In this document: one piece after another, positions 1-8,352 of the stretch
Position numbering within the stretch: position 1 is the first letter of the stretch
Layout: each line of letters starts with the position of its first letter
From: an uncultured bacterium
Lineage (GTDB): Bacteria > Actinomycetota > Coriobacteriia > Coriobacteriales > Atopobiaceae
Reading direction: 5' to 3'
Assembly (NCBI GenBank): GCA_905215465.1
Contig: CAJMPT010000016.1
Location: 1-35,549 of the forward strand
Length of the DNA stretch: 35,549 nt
Position numbers and translations under genes: made by a program
The notes under the pieces: model-generated
Database searches by the model: none
What the model saw: the letters and a program-made list of their open reading frames with translations, nothing else
What the model was told of the DNA's origin: nothing

Positions 1-60
1 AGCGGGTGGTTTTCTATGCCGCGCGTGCCGCGCGGCACGGACTAAAGTCCAACAAGAAAT
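1..60. repeat. Palindrome-rich stretch at the left window edge
   Basis: The window opens inside GCGGGTGGTTT, the right arm of a hairpin whose complete form is present at the other end of the window (35502-35522). It is followed by a perfect 14-nt palindrome GTGCCGCGCGGCAC (25-38) and the short repeat GGACTAAAGTCC (39-50). No coding sequence is visible. The arrangement resembles the subterminal hairpins of IS200/IS605-type elements or palindrome-associated derivatives, but the left part is cut off and no transposase is in view, so this is only a suggestion. Confidence 0.4.
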
Positions 61-61
61 A

Positions 62-92
62 GCGGGGCGAGGGAGACTCTCCCCCACCCCGC
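62..92 (-). terminator. Terminator after the Bce-like operon
   Basis: Read on the minus strand, a GC-rich imperfect stem (GCGGGGTGGGGGAGAG paired with CTCCCTCGCCCCGC, a few mismatches) is followed by TATTTCTTGTT. It lies 20 bp beyond the permease stop codon, as expected for the intrinsic terminator of the four-gene minus-strand unit. Confidence 0.6.
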
Positions 93-111
93 TTCCCCGT
101 GCCCGGCGCGC

Positions 112-2214
112 CTACCTCATGGCGGGACGCAGGACCATGGCCTTGGAAGTCTGGTAGGTCAGCAGGTAGTAGCCGCCGTAGAGCGCCAGCACGAAGAGCA
201 CCGTGGCCACCAGGGCGTTGCTGATGTCGAAGCCCGTCGTGAGCGAGATCAGGCCGTTGATGCTGGTGAGCGCGCAGGCCGCGTGGCAGACGGCCACCAC
301 CAGCGGAAAGACGAAGTACACGCCCACCTGCACCATGAGCGCGCGGCGGATCTGGGCGGGCTCGGCTCCGAGCTCGGCCAGCACGCGATAGCGGCTCACG
401 TCGTCGGCCACGGCGGAGAGCTGCTGGATGGACAGCACGGAGGCGCAGCTGATGAGCAGGATCACGCCGATGTAGATGGCCAGGTAGGTGGTCACCACCG
501 TGAGGCCCACGGTGCTGTCGGCAATGGCCTGGCGGGTCTCCATGAAGCACACCGGCCAAGCCTCCACGCCACGCGAGTTGGCGGGTCCGCAGGCCTTCTC
601 GCAGGCGTCCTGGAAGCGCTGCTCGCACTCCTCGACGGAACCGGAATACGTGACGTCCAGGCTGGTCACGGCAGGCACCAGGTCGGCGGGAAGAACCTCG
701 TCGGCTACTACGAAGACGCCCGTCACCGAGGCGGCGGAAGTGTTGTAGAGCGTCTCGTGGGCCATGCCCCGCGGGTGAAGCGTGGTCCCCAGTGCCTCGA
801 AGCCGGGATGCTGTTCGATGAACGCCTCCCAGAAGCCGTCGAGCGGCGCAAAGTCACTCCAGACCAGGCACTCGTCCCGTCCCAGCTCCACGGGCTTCTC
901 GCCAAGGAGGGCGCGCAGGGCGTTGTACTGGGAGACCCTGACAAAGGCAAAGCGGAAGTCGTTCTGCCTCAGGACCTCGTCAAGCGTGGCGTCGGCCGCG
1001 TAGCTCGTGGTCTCGTAGGCCCACCGCTGGGAGACGCCGCCCTGCGAGCCCGACGGCATGTACTGGTTGACCTGCGCGGACGCAGAGACGATGTCGTCCC
1101 AGTCGGAGACCTTGCGGCGCATGCCGGCCACCATGTCAAAGCCGTCTGACGCCGCCTCCTCGTTGACCTCGGGCAGGTCGTAGTCGGCGTCGTCCATGCT
1201 CGCGATCATCAGGCCCCTGGGGTACGCGCTGATCGACGCGTCATACGGGCTTCCCTTCTCCAGCGCGTCGGAAAGGCCGCGGCTCACCGAGAAGCCCGTG
1301 CACACGCCGCAGATGGCCACGAAGAGCATGGCGCAGACCAGCGTGATGGAGACCCAGGCCGTGTTCACGCGGCTGTTGAGCTGGCGCAGCGTGAAGGCGT
1401 TGAGGCCGCGCAGGTAGACACCGGGACGGCCCTGTAGGAAGCGCAGCAGGAAGCCGGAGACGCTGAAGAAGAACAGAGCCGTGCCCACCGTGACCAGGGC
1501 CGTCGCCAGGCCGAACTTGTCGGACATGATGCCGTTCTCGAGCAGCGTGCGGTAGGCCACGCCCATGAGGACGAGCGAGACCACAAAGAGCACCACCGAG
1601 ACGGGCAGGCTCCTCACCTTGACCTTCTCGCTGACCTTGTCCGCGTTGATGAGGTCGATGAGCTTGTAGCGGGAGACCTCGCGCACATTGAGCAGGAGCG
1701 ACAGGACAAAAATCGCCGCAAAGCACGCCAGCGTAGAGAGCGCCGCCCTCGGCGAGAAGACAAAGGCAAAGCCCGGAATGGTGGCCTCAAAGAGGTTGGC
1801 CGTGACGTACATCATGACCTGAGAGAGGAGCACGCCCAGCGCGAGGCCCACCACCAGGGCCGCCACGCCCACGGCAAGCGTCTCCATGACCATGATGGCC
1901 GCCACCTGGGCGCGGCCCATGCCCAGCGTGAGGTAGATGCCAAACTCTCGCTTGCGCCTCCGCACGAGGAACCGGTTGGCGTACACGACGAGAAACCCGA
2001 GGATGACGGCGACGAAGACCGAGACCCCCGAGAGCATGCGCGTGACGGTGGCGACCGCCTCGGACTGCAGCTCGTTGAGGTCGATGACGGCGGTCTGGTC
2101 GTTGATGGAGGCAAAGGCGTAGAACACGCAGACGCCAAAGACCAGGGTGATGAAGAAGACGGAGAAGTCCCGCAGGGACTTGCGGACGTTTCCGAGCGCG
2201 ATCTTAGGCAGCAT
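112..2214 (-). CDS. FtsX-type ABC transporter permease (BceB-like)
   Basis: This is the membrane subunit of a peptide-sensing/detoxifying ABC transporter of the BceAB type. About 700 residues contain an N-terminal segment MLPKIALGNVRKSLRDFS, one transmembrane helix, an FtsX block with three helices around residues 50-190, further helices, a large predicted extracytoplasmic domain (about residues 320-560) and a second FtsX block at the C-terminus. This is the layout and length of BceB proteins, whose large loop is implicated in binding bacitracin- or lantibiotic-lipid complexes. I use the ATG at 2214 (GGGAGGAC just upstream) instead of the TTG at 2232. The start overlaps the ATPase stop by 11 bp, implying translational coupling. 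Ligand unknown. Confidence 0.85.
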   Translation of the reverse strand: MLPKIALGNVRKSLRDFSVFFITLVFGVCVFYAFASINDQTAVIDLNELQSEAVATVTRMLSGVSVFVAVILGFLVVYANRFLVRRRKREFGIYLTLGMGRAQVAAIMVMETLAVGVAALVVGLALGVLLSQVMMYVTANLFEATIPGFAFVFSPRAALSTLACFAAIFVLSLLLNVREVSRYKLIDLINADKVSEKVKVRSLPVSVVLFVVSLVLMGVAYRTLLENGIMSDKFGLATALVTVGTALFFFSVSGFLLRFLQGRPGVYLRGLNAFTLRQLNSRVNTAWVSITLVCAMLFVAICGVCTGFSVSRGLSDALEKGSPYDASISAYPRGLMIASMDDADYDLPEVNEEAASDGFDMVAGMRRKVSDWDDIVSASAQVNQYMPSGSQGGVSQRWAYETTSYAADATLDEVLRQNDFRFAFVRVSQYNALRALLGEKPVELGRDECLVWSDFAPLDGFWEAFIEQHPGFEALGTTLHPRGMAHETLYNTSAASVTGVFVVADEVLPADLVPAVTSLDVTYSGSVEECEQRFQDACEKACGPANSRGVEAWPVCFMETRQAIADSTVGLTVVTTYLAIYIGVILLISCASVLSIQQLSAVADDVSRYRVLAELGAEPAQIRRALMVQVGVYFVFPLVVAVCHAACALTSINGLISLTTGFDISNALVATVLFVLALYGGYYLLTYQTSKAMVLRPAMR

Positions 2215-2986
2215 CTCCGTCCTCCCCTCCAAGGAAGCTCACGACGTCCATGATCTGGTCGAAGAAGCGGCCGCGCGGGGCGGCGCCGCGAGAGAGCTCG
2301 TTGAAGAGGCGGCCGTCTTTGATGAAGAGCGCGCGGTGGGCGTAGCTGGCCGCAAAGGAGTCGTGCGTGACCATGATGATGGTGGCGCCGGCCTCGTTCA
2401 TCTGCGTGAGGCACTCCAGGAGCTTGCGGGAGTTACGAGAGTCCAGGGCGCCGGTGGGCTCGTCGGCCAGGACCAGCGCCGGGTCGCACACGATGGCGCG
2501 GGCGCAGGCCACACGCTGGCGCTGGCCGCCGCTCATCTCGTGCGGCATCTTGTCCAGGACCTCGGAGATCTGCAGGCGGGCGGCCACGGCCTCCACGCGG
2601 GCGCTGACCTCGCGCGGGGCCACGTGGTTGATCGTGAGCGCCAGGGCGATGTTCTCGCGCGCGGTCAGAGTGTCCAGCAGGTTGGCGTCCTGGAAGACGA
2701 AGCCCAGGCGCTCGCGGCGGAAGCGCGCTAGCTCGCCGCGGCGCAGGTCGCAGACGTCCTGGCCGTCCACCAGGATGTGGCCGGCAGAGGGGCGGTCGAT
2801 GGTCGAGATGCAGTTGAGCAGCGTGGTCTTACCCGAGCCGGACGGGCCCATGACGGCCACGAACTCCCCCCGCGCCACGTCGAGCGAGATCCCGTCCAGG
2901 GCACGGGTGACGTTGTCGCGGCTGCCGTAGTACTTCTCCACCGCCTGCACGCGCAGGGCGGGGACGCTTGAGGTCGAAGGTGCCAA
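2204..2986 (-). CDS. ABC transporter ATP-binding protein (BceA-like)
   Basis: ATPase partner of the FtsX permease encoded next to it. With the TTG start at 2986 (AGGAG five bases upstream) the protein has 260 residues. It shows Walker A GPSGSGKT (47-54), the Q-loop FVFQDANLL, the signature MSGGQRQR (151-158), Walker B LVLADEP (171-177) and a switch histidine in VTHDS. MacB/BceA-type ATPases share this architecture. A longer ORF reaches 3052, but its extra 22 residues are basic, not family-like, and lack a ribosome binding site. Order and overlap with the permease, plus the upstream two-component genes, place it in a Bce-type antimicrobial peptide module. Confidence 0.87.
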   Translation of the reverse strand: MAPSTSSVPALRVQAVEKYYGSRDNVTRALDGISLDVARGEFVAVMGPSGSGKTTLLNCISTIDRPSAGHILVDGQDVCDLRRGELARFRRERLGFVFQDANLLDTLTARENIALALTINHVAPREVSARVEAVAARLQISEVLDKMPHEMSGGQRQRVACARAIVCDPALVLADEPTGALDSRNSRKLLECLTQMNEAGATIIMVTHDSFAASYAHRALFIKDGRLFNELSRGAAPRGRFFDQIMDVVSFLGGEDGDAA

Positions 2987-3058
2987 GGTAGCTCCTCTCG
3001 TCGTGCTTTGTCTGGCGAGAAGATACTCCCGCAGCCGCCCCTCGCGCGCCATGCCCCC

Positions 3059-3073
3059 AGGTGAACGTCACCT
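3059..3073. promoter_or_regulatory. Candidate response-regulator operator upstream of the ATPase gene
   Basis: A perfect inverted repeat AGGTGA-ACG-TCACCT lies in the 97-bp gap between the kinase stop (3084) and the ATPase start (2986). In Bce-type modules the response regulator usually activates a separate promoter directly in front of the transporter genes, so the position fits. The site is short and no clear -35/-10 pair was assigned, so it is a hypothesis. Confidence 0.3.
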
Positions 3074-3083
3074 TACGGTTTCC

Positions 3084-4133
3084 TCACCTGCCAATGGGTG
3101 TCCGGCGGGCGCTGGCGGGGAAGGCGAGGGTCACGCGGGTCCAGCGGCCCTGCTCGGAGGCTATGCCCACGGCCAGGCCCATCTTGCCGGCAAGCTCGCG
3201 CACGAGGTAGAGGCCCATGCCGGTGGAGCGGGCGTAGCGGCGGCCGTTTGAGCCGGTGAAGCCGCGGTCAAAGACGCGCCCCAGGTCCTCAGGCGGGATG
3301 CCCACGCCGTCGTCCTCCACGAAGAGCAGCGTCTCCCAGGCGTCCATGCCCGTCTGCCGGCGCTCGGCCCACAGCCGCAGGCGCCCGGCCTCCCCGTCCT
3401 CGCGGCGGTACTTGGCGGCGTTGCCCATGAGCTGCCCCAGCATGAACTCCACCCACTTGGGGTCGGCGCTCACGGTGAGGCCGAGCTCGCCCAGCTCGGG
3501 CGTCACCCGCGCGTCGATGAGCGTCCGCGCGTTTCTCCGCAGCGCCGCGCGCACCACGTCTGCCAGCACGACCTCGCGCACCTGGAAGTCGCGGTCGAGG
3601 GTGGTGGAGCGGGCGTAGTAGAGCGCCTGCTCCACGTAGCCCTCAATGCGCCCCAGCTCGGCGTCCATGGCGTCGGTCGCCGGCCCGGGGCTGTTGGCGG
3701 CCACCAGGCGCCCGGCGGCTATGGGGGTCTTCACCTCGTGAACCCAGGTCTCCACGTAGTCGCGGTAGTCGCGCTGCTCGGCGCGCATGGCGGCCACCTG
3801 GTCGGTCATGGACTTGGAGGCCTGGCGCAGCGCGTCCAGGAAGGCGGCCTCCTCCAGCGTGGACGGCTCCTGGGTGAGCTCGGGCGCCAGGTAGCCCACG
3901 CCGCTCTCGACAAGCCCCTCCATCGTGCGGTCCAGGCGCCGGTAGAAGCCCCGTCGCCGCCAAAAGTCGAGCAGCAGCGCCGCGGCCTCGCCCGTCAGAA
4001 AGACCGCGGCCACGAGCCCCAGCACGCCGGACCCCACGCCATAGGCGGCAAGCGCCAGCACGACCAGTCCCAGCGCCGCCGTGCGCACGAAGGCCGAGGG
4101 CAGCCGGTCCCGCAGATAGGCCGCAAGCGACAC
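3084..4133 (-). CDS. Intramembrane-sensing histidine kinase (BceS-like)
   Basis: Sensor kinase of 349 residues beginning at a GTG (4133) behind GGGGAGG. Two transmembrane helices (about residues 18-34 and 36-57) are separated by only a few residues, so there is no extracytoplasmic sensor domain. This is the hallmark of intramembrane-sensing kinases, which rely on the BceAB-type transporter for signal input. The H-box is ETWVHEVKTPIA with His132. The N-box is QLMGNAAKYRRE (Asn238), G1 is EDDGVGI (about 272-278) and G2 is STGMGLYL (302-309). The start lies 17 bp after the response-regulator stop, so the two are co-transcribed. The presumed partner is the adjacent OmpR-type regulator. Confidence 0.87.
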   Translation of the reverse strand: MSLAAYLRDRLPSAFVRTAALGLVVLALAAYGVGSGVLGLVAAVFLTGEAAALLLDFWRRRGFYRRLDRTMEGLVESGVGYLAPELTQEPSTLEEAAFLDALRQASKSMTDQVAAMRAEQRDYRDYVETWVHEVKTPIAAGRLVAANSPGPATDAMDAELGRIEGYVEQALYYARSTTLDRDFQVREVVLADVVRAALRRNARTLIDARVTPELGELGLTVSADPKWVEFMLGQLMGNAAKYRREDGEAGRLRLWAERRQTGMDAWETLLFVEDDGVGIPPEDLGRVFDRGFTGSNGRRYARSTGMGLYLVRELAGKMGLAVGIASEQGRWTRVTLAFPASARRTPIGR

Positions 4134-4149
4134 GGGCTTCTCGCCTCCC

Positions 4150-4824
4150 CTACTCCACGATGTAGCCCAGGCCGCGCCTGGTGCCGACGAAGCCCTCCAC
4201 ACCGATGCGGCCAAGCGTCTGCCGCAGGTGGCTCACGTTGACGGTGAGGGTGTTGTCGTCCACGAAGTCGTCGGACTCCCAGAGCTCCTCCTGGATGCGC
4301 TGCCGGCTCACCACGGAGCCCGCCGAGCGCATGAGAAGCGCAAGGATCCGCAGCTCGTTCTTGGTGAGCTCGGCCGTGCGCCCCTCGAAGGAGACCTCGC
4401 AGCGGGCGGTGTCCAGCGTGACCCCGCGCACGCTGATGCGCGCCGAGGCGGCCGCCCCCTCGCCGTAGCTGCGCTTGAGCACCGAGGATATGCGGGCGAG
4501 AAGCACCTGCTCGTTGTAGGGCTTGGTCACGAAGTCGTCCGCGCCGGCAGAGAGCGTCACGAGCTCGTCCATGTCGGTGTCGCGGCTGGTGACGGCGATG
4601 ATGGGCACCTGGCTCGCGGCACGCACCTCCCGGCAGATGAAGCCGCCGTCCACGCCCGGCAGGTTGAGGTCAAGAAGCACCAGGTCGGGGGCCGCGGCAA
4701 GGATCTGGCCGGCAACGTCGGCAAAGTCCGTCACGGCGGCCGCGGCGTACCCGTTGCGGCGCAGCAGGCAGACGATGCCGTCCCTGATGACGGCGTCGTC
4801 CTCAACCACAAGCAGCCTTCTCAT
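4150..4824 (-). CDS. OmpR-family response regulator (BceR-like)
   Basis: A 224-residue regulator with an N-terminal receiver domain (acidic pocket EDD 8-10, phosphoacceptor Asp52 in LLDLNLPGVDG, conserved Thr79, Lys in TKPYN) and a C-terminal winged-helix DNA-binding domain ending VNVSHLRQTLGRIGVEGFVGT..GYIVE. The ATG at 4824 follows GAGGAGGGAGACTCC. The longer frame to 4923 would read through the REP-like palindrome and is rejected. It is the first gene of the minus-strand unit regulator - kinase - ATPase - permease and should control the transporter genes. Confidence 0.9.
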   Translation of the reverse strand: MRRLLVVEDDAVIRDGIVCLLRRNGYAAAAVTDFADVAGQILAAAPDLVLLDLNLPGVDGGFICREVRAASQVPIIAVTSRDTDMDELVTLSAGADDFVTKPYNEQVLLARISSVLKRSYGEGAAASARISVRGVTLDTARCEVSFEGRTAELTKNELRILALLMRSAGSVVSRQRIQEELWESDDFVDDNTLTVNVSHLRQTLGRIGVEGFVGTRRGLGYIVE

Positions 4825-4866
4825 GGAGTCTCCCTCCTCGCACTTTCTGCGTGGCAGCGTAGCACA

Positions 4867-4943
4867 GGCGCGCCATTGGGGACGGGGGGGTGAATGGCAC
4901 GCTGGGACACCTGTGCCATTCACCCCGTCCCCAATGGCGCGCC
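4867..4943. repeat. 77-bp REP-like palindrome between divergent genes
   Basis: Left arm 4867-4900 and right arm 4913-4943 pair almost perfectly (GGCGCGCCATTGGGGACGGG on the left, complement on the right). The left arm carries three extra G and the loop is 12 nt. It leaves only about 42 bp to the regulator start and 41 bp to the polA start. A degenerate relative with the same TGCCATTGGG core is at 24618-24644. Palindromes with a central GGGGAC-type core of this kind are typical of REP sequences spread by RAYT transposases, but no RAYT gene is in the window. Confidence 0.75.
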
Positions 4944-4984
4944 TCGCCGCCTACAATGGAGAAGGACACCCCGAGAGGAGCAAC

Positions 4985-7714
4985 ATGCCAGACAGAAGGA
5001 CCATCGCCGTCATCGACGGCAACTCGCTCATGCACCGCGCTTTCCACGCCATCCGCCAGCCCATGAGCGCGCCGGACGGGCGCTCCACCAACGCGCTCTT
5101 CGGCTTCTTCAACATGTTCATCAAGCTCGTCGACACCTTCCGGCCCGACGGCGTCATCTGCGCCTTCGACCGCGGCAAGCCGCGCGTCCGCATGGAGATG
5201 CTGCCCCAGTACAAGGCCCAGCGCCCGCCCATGGACCCCGCGCTTCACGAGCAGTTCCCCATGGTGAAGGAGCTCCTGGGCGCCCTCGACGTGCCCGTCT
5301 GCGAGCTCGAGGGCTGGGAGGGAGACGACATCCTGGGCACCCTGGCCCGCCGCGGCGAGGCCGCCGGCTACGAGATGCTGCTCTTCACCGGCGACCGCGA
5401 CATGTACCAGCTGGCCACAGAGAACGTCAAGATCGTCTCCACCAAGAAGGGCGTCTCGGACGTGGTCATCATGACCCCGGAGAGCGTGGACGACCTCTAC
5501 CACGGCATCACGCCGGAGCTGGTGCCGGACTTCTACGGCCTCAAGGGAGACACCTCCGACAACATCCCCGGCGTTCCGGGCATCGGCCCCAAGAAGGCCG
5601 CGGCGCTCATCGTGCAGTACGGCAACCTGGACGAGGTCATCGCACATGCTGGCGAGGTCAAGGGCAAGATGGGCGAGAACCTCCGCGCCCACGTGGACGA
5701 CGCCCTGCTCAGCCGCAAGGTGGCGACCATCCGCACGGACGCGCCCATCGAGCTGGACCTCTCCGACGCGAGGTTTCCCACCTTCGACCCGGCACGCGTG
5801 GTGGCGGCGTTCTCGGCCCTGGGCTTCACCGGCATGACGAGCCGCCTGGCCAAGCTCTCTGGCGCAAGCTCCGCCGACGTGGCCGCCGCAGCCGGCGCCG
5901 CGTCCGCAGCCGAGAAGGACGCAGCCGTCCCCACCGCCCTTGACCTGCCGCGCGTCGTCACCGGCGCGGACGCCGAGGCCGCGCTTGCCGCCGCCATGGA
6001 GGACAGCGCCTGGGTGGGCTGCTCGCTTGACGACGACCGTGCGGCCGGTGCCCTCTTTGGCCTTGGGCACACCCTCTGGGCCGCCACCGAGGGCGCGCTC
6101 TGCCGCTTTGACGGCTCCGCCGCGGACGACGCGCTTGAGCGGCTCTTCCGCCAGGGGCGCCTAGCCGCGGCCGGCGTGAAGGGGCTTCTCCACGCGCTCT
6201 GCCCCATGGACTCCGCCGAGCCCGCCCGCCTGGCCTGCGCGGACGTTGACCCCAAGCGCATCTGGGACGTCTCCGTGGCCGCCTACCTGCTTGAGTCCGA
6301 CGCCTCCGACTTTGGCGCCGAGGCCCTATGCGAGCGCCACCTGGGCTGCCCCCTGCCCGAGCCCGAGGCCGCCGCGGACGCCCAGGCCGCGCCCGGCGCC
6401 GACGACGCCCCCACCCGCGCGGCCTACGCCGCCGAGGTGGCCCGCCTGCTGGTGCCCGTGCTTGGGGACGCCCTTGCCAAGGACGGCTCGGCCGAGCTCT
6501 TCTCCGCAATAGAGATGCCGCTTCTGCCCGTGCTGGCGCAGATGGAGCGCGAGGGCCTCTCCGTCGACCCGTCCATCCTGGCCGCCCAGTCCGCCGAGCT
6601 CGGGGCGGAGATCTCTGCCATGGTGGACAAGATCCACGCGGCCGCGGGAGAGGACTTCAACCTGGACTCCCCCATGCAGCTCTCCCACGTGCTCTTTGAC
6701 GTGCTGGGGCTTCCCACCAAGGGCCTCAAGAAGACCTCGCGCGGGTTCTACTCCACCAACGCCAAGGTGCTGGGTGACCTCGCGCGCGACCACGAGGTTG
6801 TGGCCGAGGTCCTGGAGTACCGCGAGCGCGCCAAGATCCGCTCCACCTACTTGGACGCCCTGCCGGCCCTGGTGCGCGGGGACGGCCGCATCCACACCAC
6901 GCTCAACCAGACCGTGGCGGCCACGGGTCGCCTCTCCAGCTCCGACCCCAACCTGCAGAACATTCCCACCCGCTCCGAGCTGGGCCACCGCGTGCGCCAG
7001 GCCTTCACGGTGCCCGAAGGCAGCGTCTTTCTTGCCTGCGACTACTCGCAGATCGAGCTGCGCCTTCTGGCCCACCTCTCCGGCGACGAGCACCTGGTGG
7101 CGGCCTTCAACAGCGGCGCGGACTTCCACGCCGCCACGGCCGCGCGCGTCTTTGGCGTGCCCGTGGACGAGGTCACGCCGCAGCTGCGCAGCCGCGCCAA
7201 GGCCGTGAACTTTGGCATCGTCTACGGCCAGCAGGCCTACGGTCTTGCCACCTCGCTCAAGATTGGCCGCGCAGAGGCGCAGGAGATGATCGACCGCTAC
7301 TTTGACGCCTACCCGGGCGTGCGCGCCTACCTGGACGAGTCCGTCCGCCTGGCGCACGAGCGCGGCTGGGCCACCACCATGTACGGCCGCAAGCGCCACA
7401 TCAAGGAGTTCAGGCAGAAGAACAAGCAGCTCATTGCCTTCGGCGAGCGCACGGCCATGAACCACCCCATGCAGGGCACGGCCGCAGACATCATCAAGAT
7501 TGCAATGGTTCAGGTGGAGAGGCGCCTGCGCGAGGAGGGGCTTGTCTCCCGCCTGGTGCTGCAGATCCACGACGAGCTTGACCTCGAGGTACCCGTAGGC
7601 GAGCTTGAGGCCGCAAGCGAGCTCGTGCGCTCCACCATGGAGGGCGTGGCCCAGCTCAAGGTCCCCCTCATCGCCGAGGTGAGCTACGGCAGCAACTGGG
7701 CGGAGGCAAAGTAG
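4985..7714 (+). CDS. polA: DNA polymerase I
   Basis: Repair and Okazaki-fragment polymerase of 909 residues, starting at the ATG 4985 behind GAGAGGAG. The N-terminal 5'-nuclease domain (about 1-300) has VIDGNSLMHRAF with Asp11, FDRGKPRVR, GDRDMYQL and the helix-hairpin-helix region GVPGIGPKKAA. The C-terminal polymerase domain shows motif A DYSQIELR (Asp686), the O-helix RAKAVNFGIVYG (Lys739, Tyr747) and motif C QIHDELD (His862, Asp863, Glu864). The central 3'-5' exonuclease-like domain lacks the DxE catalytic signature (the equivalent reads WVGCSLDDDRA), so proofreading is probably absent, as in several Gram-positive PolA proteins. rnhA overlaps its stop, which suggests joint primer-removal functions. 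Confidence 0.96.
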   Translation: MPDRRTIAVIDGNSLMHRAFHAIRQPMSAPDGRSTNALFGFFNMFIKLVDTFRPDGVICAFDRGKPRVRMEMLPQYKAQRPPMDPALHEQFPMVKELLGALDVPVCELEGWEGDDILGTLARRGEAAGYEMLLFTGDRDMYQLATENVKIVSTKKGVSDVVIMTPESVDDLYHGITPELVPDFYGLKGDTSDNIPGVPGIGPKKAAALIVQYGNLDEVIAHAGEVKGKMGENLRAHVDDALLSRKVATIRTDAPIELDLSDARFPTFDPARVVAAFSALGFTGMTSRLAKLSGASSADVAAAAGAASAAEKDAAVPTALDLPRVVTGADAEAALAAAMEDSAWVGCSLDDDRAAGALFGLGHTLWAATEGALCRFDGSAADDALERLFRQGRLAAAGVKGLLHALCPMDSAEPARLACADVDPKRIWDVSVAAYLLESDASDFGAEALCERHLGCPLPEPEAAADAQAAPGADDAPTRAAYAAEVARLLVPVLGDALAKDGSAELFSAIEMPLLPVLAQMEREGLSVDPSILAAQSAELGAEISAMVDKIHAAAGEDFNLDSPMQLSHVLFDVLGLPTKGLKKTSRGFYSTNAKVLGDLARDHEVVAEVLEYRERAKIRSTYLDALPALVRGDGRIHTTLNQTVAATGRLSSSDPNLQNIPTRSELGHRVRQAFTVPEGSVFLACDYSQIELRLLAHLSGDEHLVAAFNSGADFHAATAARVFGVPVDEVTPQLRSRAKAVNFGIVYGQQAYGLATSLKIGRAEAQEMIDRYFDAYPGVRAYLDESVRLAHERGWATTMYGRKRHIKEFRQKNKQLIAFGERTAMNHPMQGTAADIIKIAMVQVERRLREEGLVSRLVLQIHDELDLEVPVGELEAASELVRSTMEGVAQLKVPLIAEVSYGSNWAEAK

Positions 7715-8304
7715 TGGCAAGCTGGAACGACTTTGCCCAGGACGCCGGCGAGAAGCTCGTAGGCGCCGCGGCTCCGCGCGGGGGCGCGGCCGCGGCCGGC
7801 GGCGTGGCTGCCGGCGGGGCGCGCATGCAGGTGACCTGCTGGTCGGACGGGTCTTCTCGCGGAAACCCGGGGCCGGGAGGCTACGGCACGGTGCTGCGCT
7901 ACGTGGATCCCGCCGGCGGCGTGCACGAGCGCGAGTTCAGCCACGGCTACCGGCGTACCACCAACAACCGCATGGAGCTCATGGGGGCCATCGTGGGCCT
8001 GGAGGCGCTTCGACGCCCCTGCACCGTGACCATGGTCACGGACTCCCAGTACGTGGTCAACGCCTTCAAGCAGCACTGGATTTCCGGCTGGATCAAGCGC
8101 GGCTGGAAGACGGCCAGCAAGCAGCCGGTCAAGAACGTGGACCTCTGGAAGCGCCTGCTGGCGGCCGTGGAGCCCCATGACGTGAGCTGGCAGTGGGTCA
8201 AGGGCCACGCGGGCCACCCCGAGAACGAGCGCTGCGACGCGCTGGCCACGGCCGCCGCGGACGACCGCGAGGGACGCACCGAGGACGCCGGGTTTATCGA
8301 CTAG
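7714..8304 (+). CDS. rnhA: Ribonuclease HI
   Basis: Cleaves RNA in RNA/DNA hybrids. The GTG start overlaps the polA stop by one base (TAGTG) with GGAGG seven bases upstream inside polA. The RNase H fold begins around residue 39 and carries the catalytic acidic set Asp45 (WSDGSSRGNPG), Glu88 (NNRMELM), Asp110 (TDSQYV) and Asp175 (NERCDALA), with His165 in KGHAGHPEN. The 38-residue Ala/Gly-rich N-terminal extension is unusual. An internal ATG at 7825 would remove it, but it has a poorer ribosome binding site. Coupling to polA fits RNA-primer removal. Confidence 0.93.
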   Translation: MASWNDFAQDAGEKLVGAAAPRGGAAAAGGVAAGGARMQVTCWSDGSSRGNPGPGGYGTVLRYVDPAGGVHEREFSHGYRRTTNNRMELMGAIVGLEALRRPCTVTMVTDSQYVVNAFKQHWISGWIKRGWKTASKQPVKNVDLWKRLLAAVEPHDVSWQWVKGHAGHPENERCDALATAAADDREGRTEDAGFID

Positions 8305-8352
8305 ACCCAGACCGGGACCGGGCCGCGAGCGCCCGCCGAGAAGGAGAACACC

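Noticed and set aside
2987..3052. Longer N-terminus of the ABC ATPase
   Set aside because: The added residues are not family-like, and the TTG at 2986 has AGGAG at proper spacing.
4523..4984. Upstream extension of the polA frame by 154 codons
   Set aside because: It runs through the response-regulator gene in antisense and the palindrome. The ATG at 4985 has a ribosome binding site and the conserved PolA N-terminus.
6326..7720. A 464-codon minus-strand frame opposite polA
   Set aside because: It is a shadow of the polymerase domain, with His/Val/Gly-rich composition and no recognisable motif.
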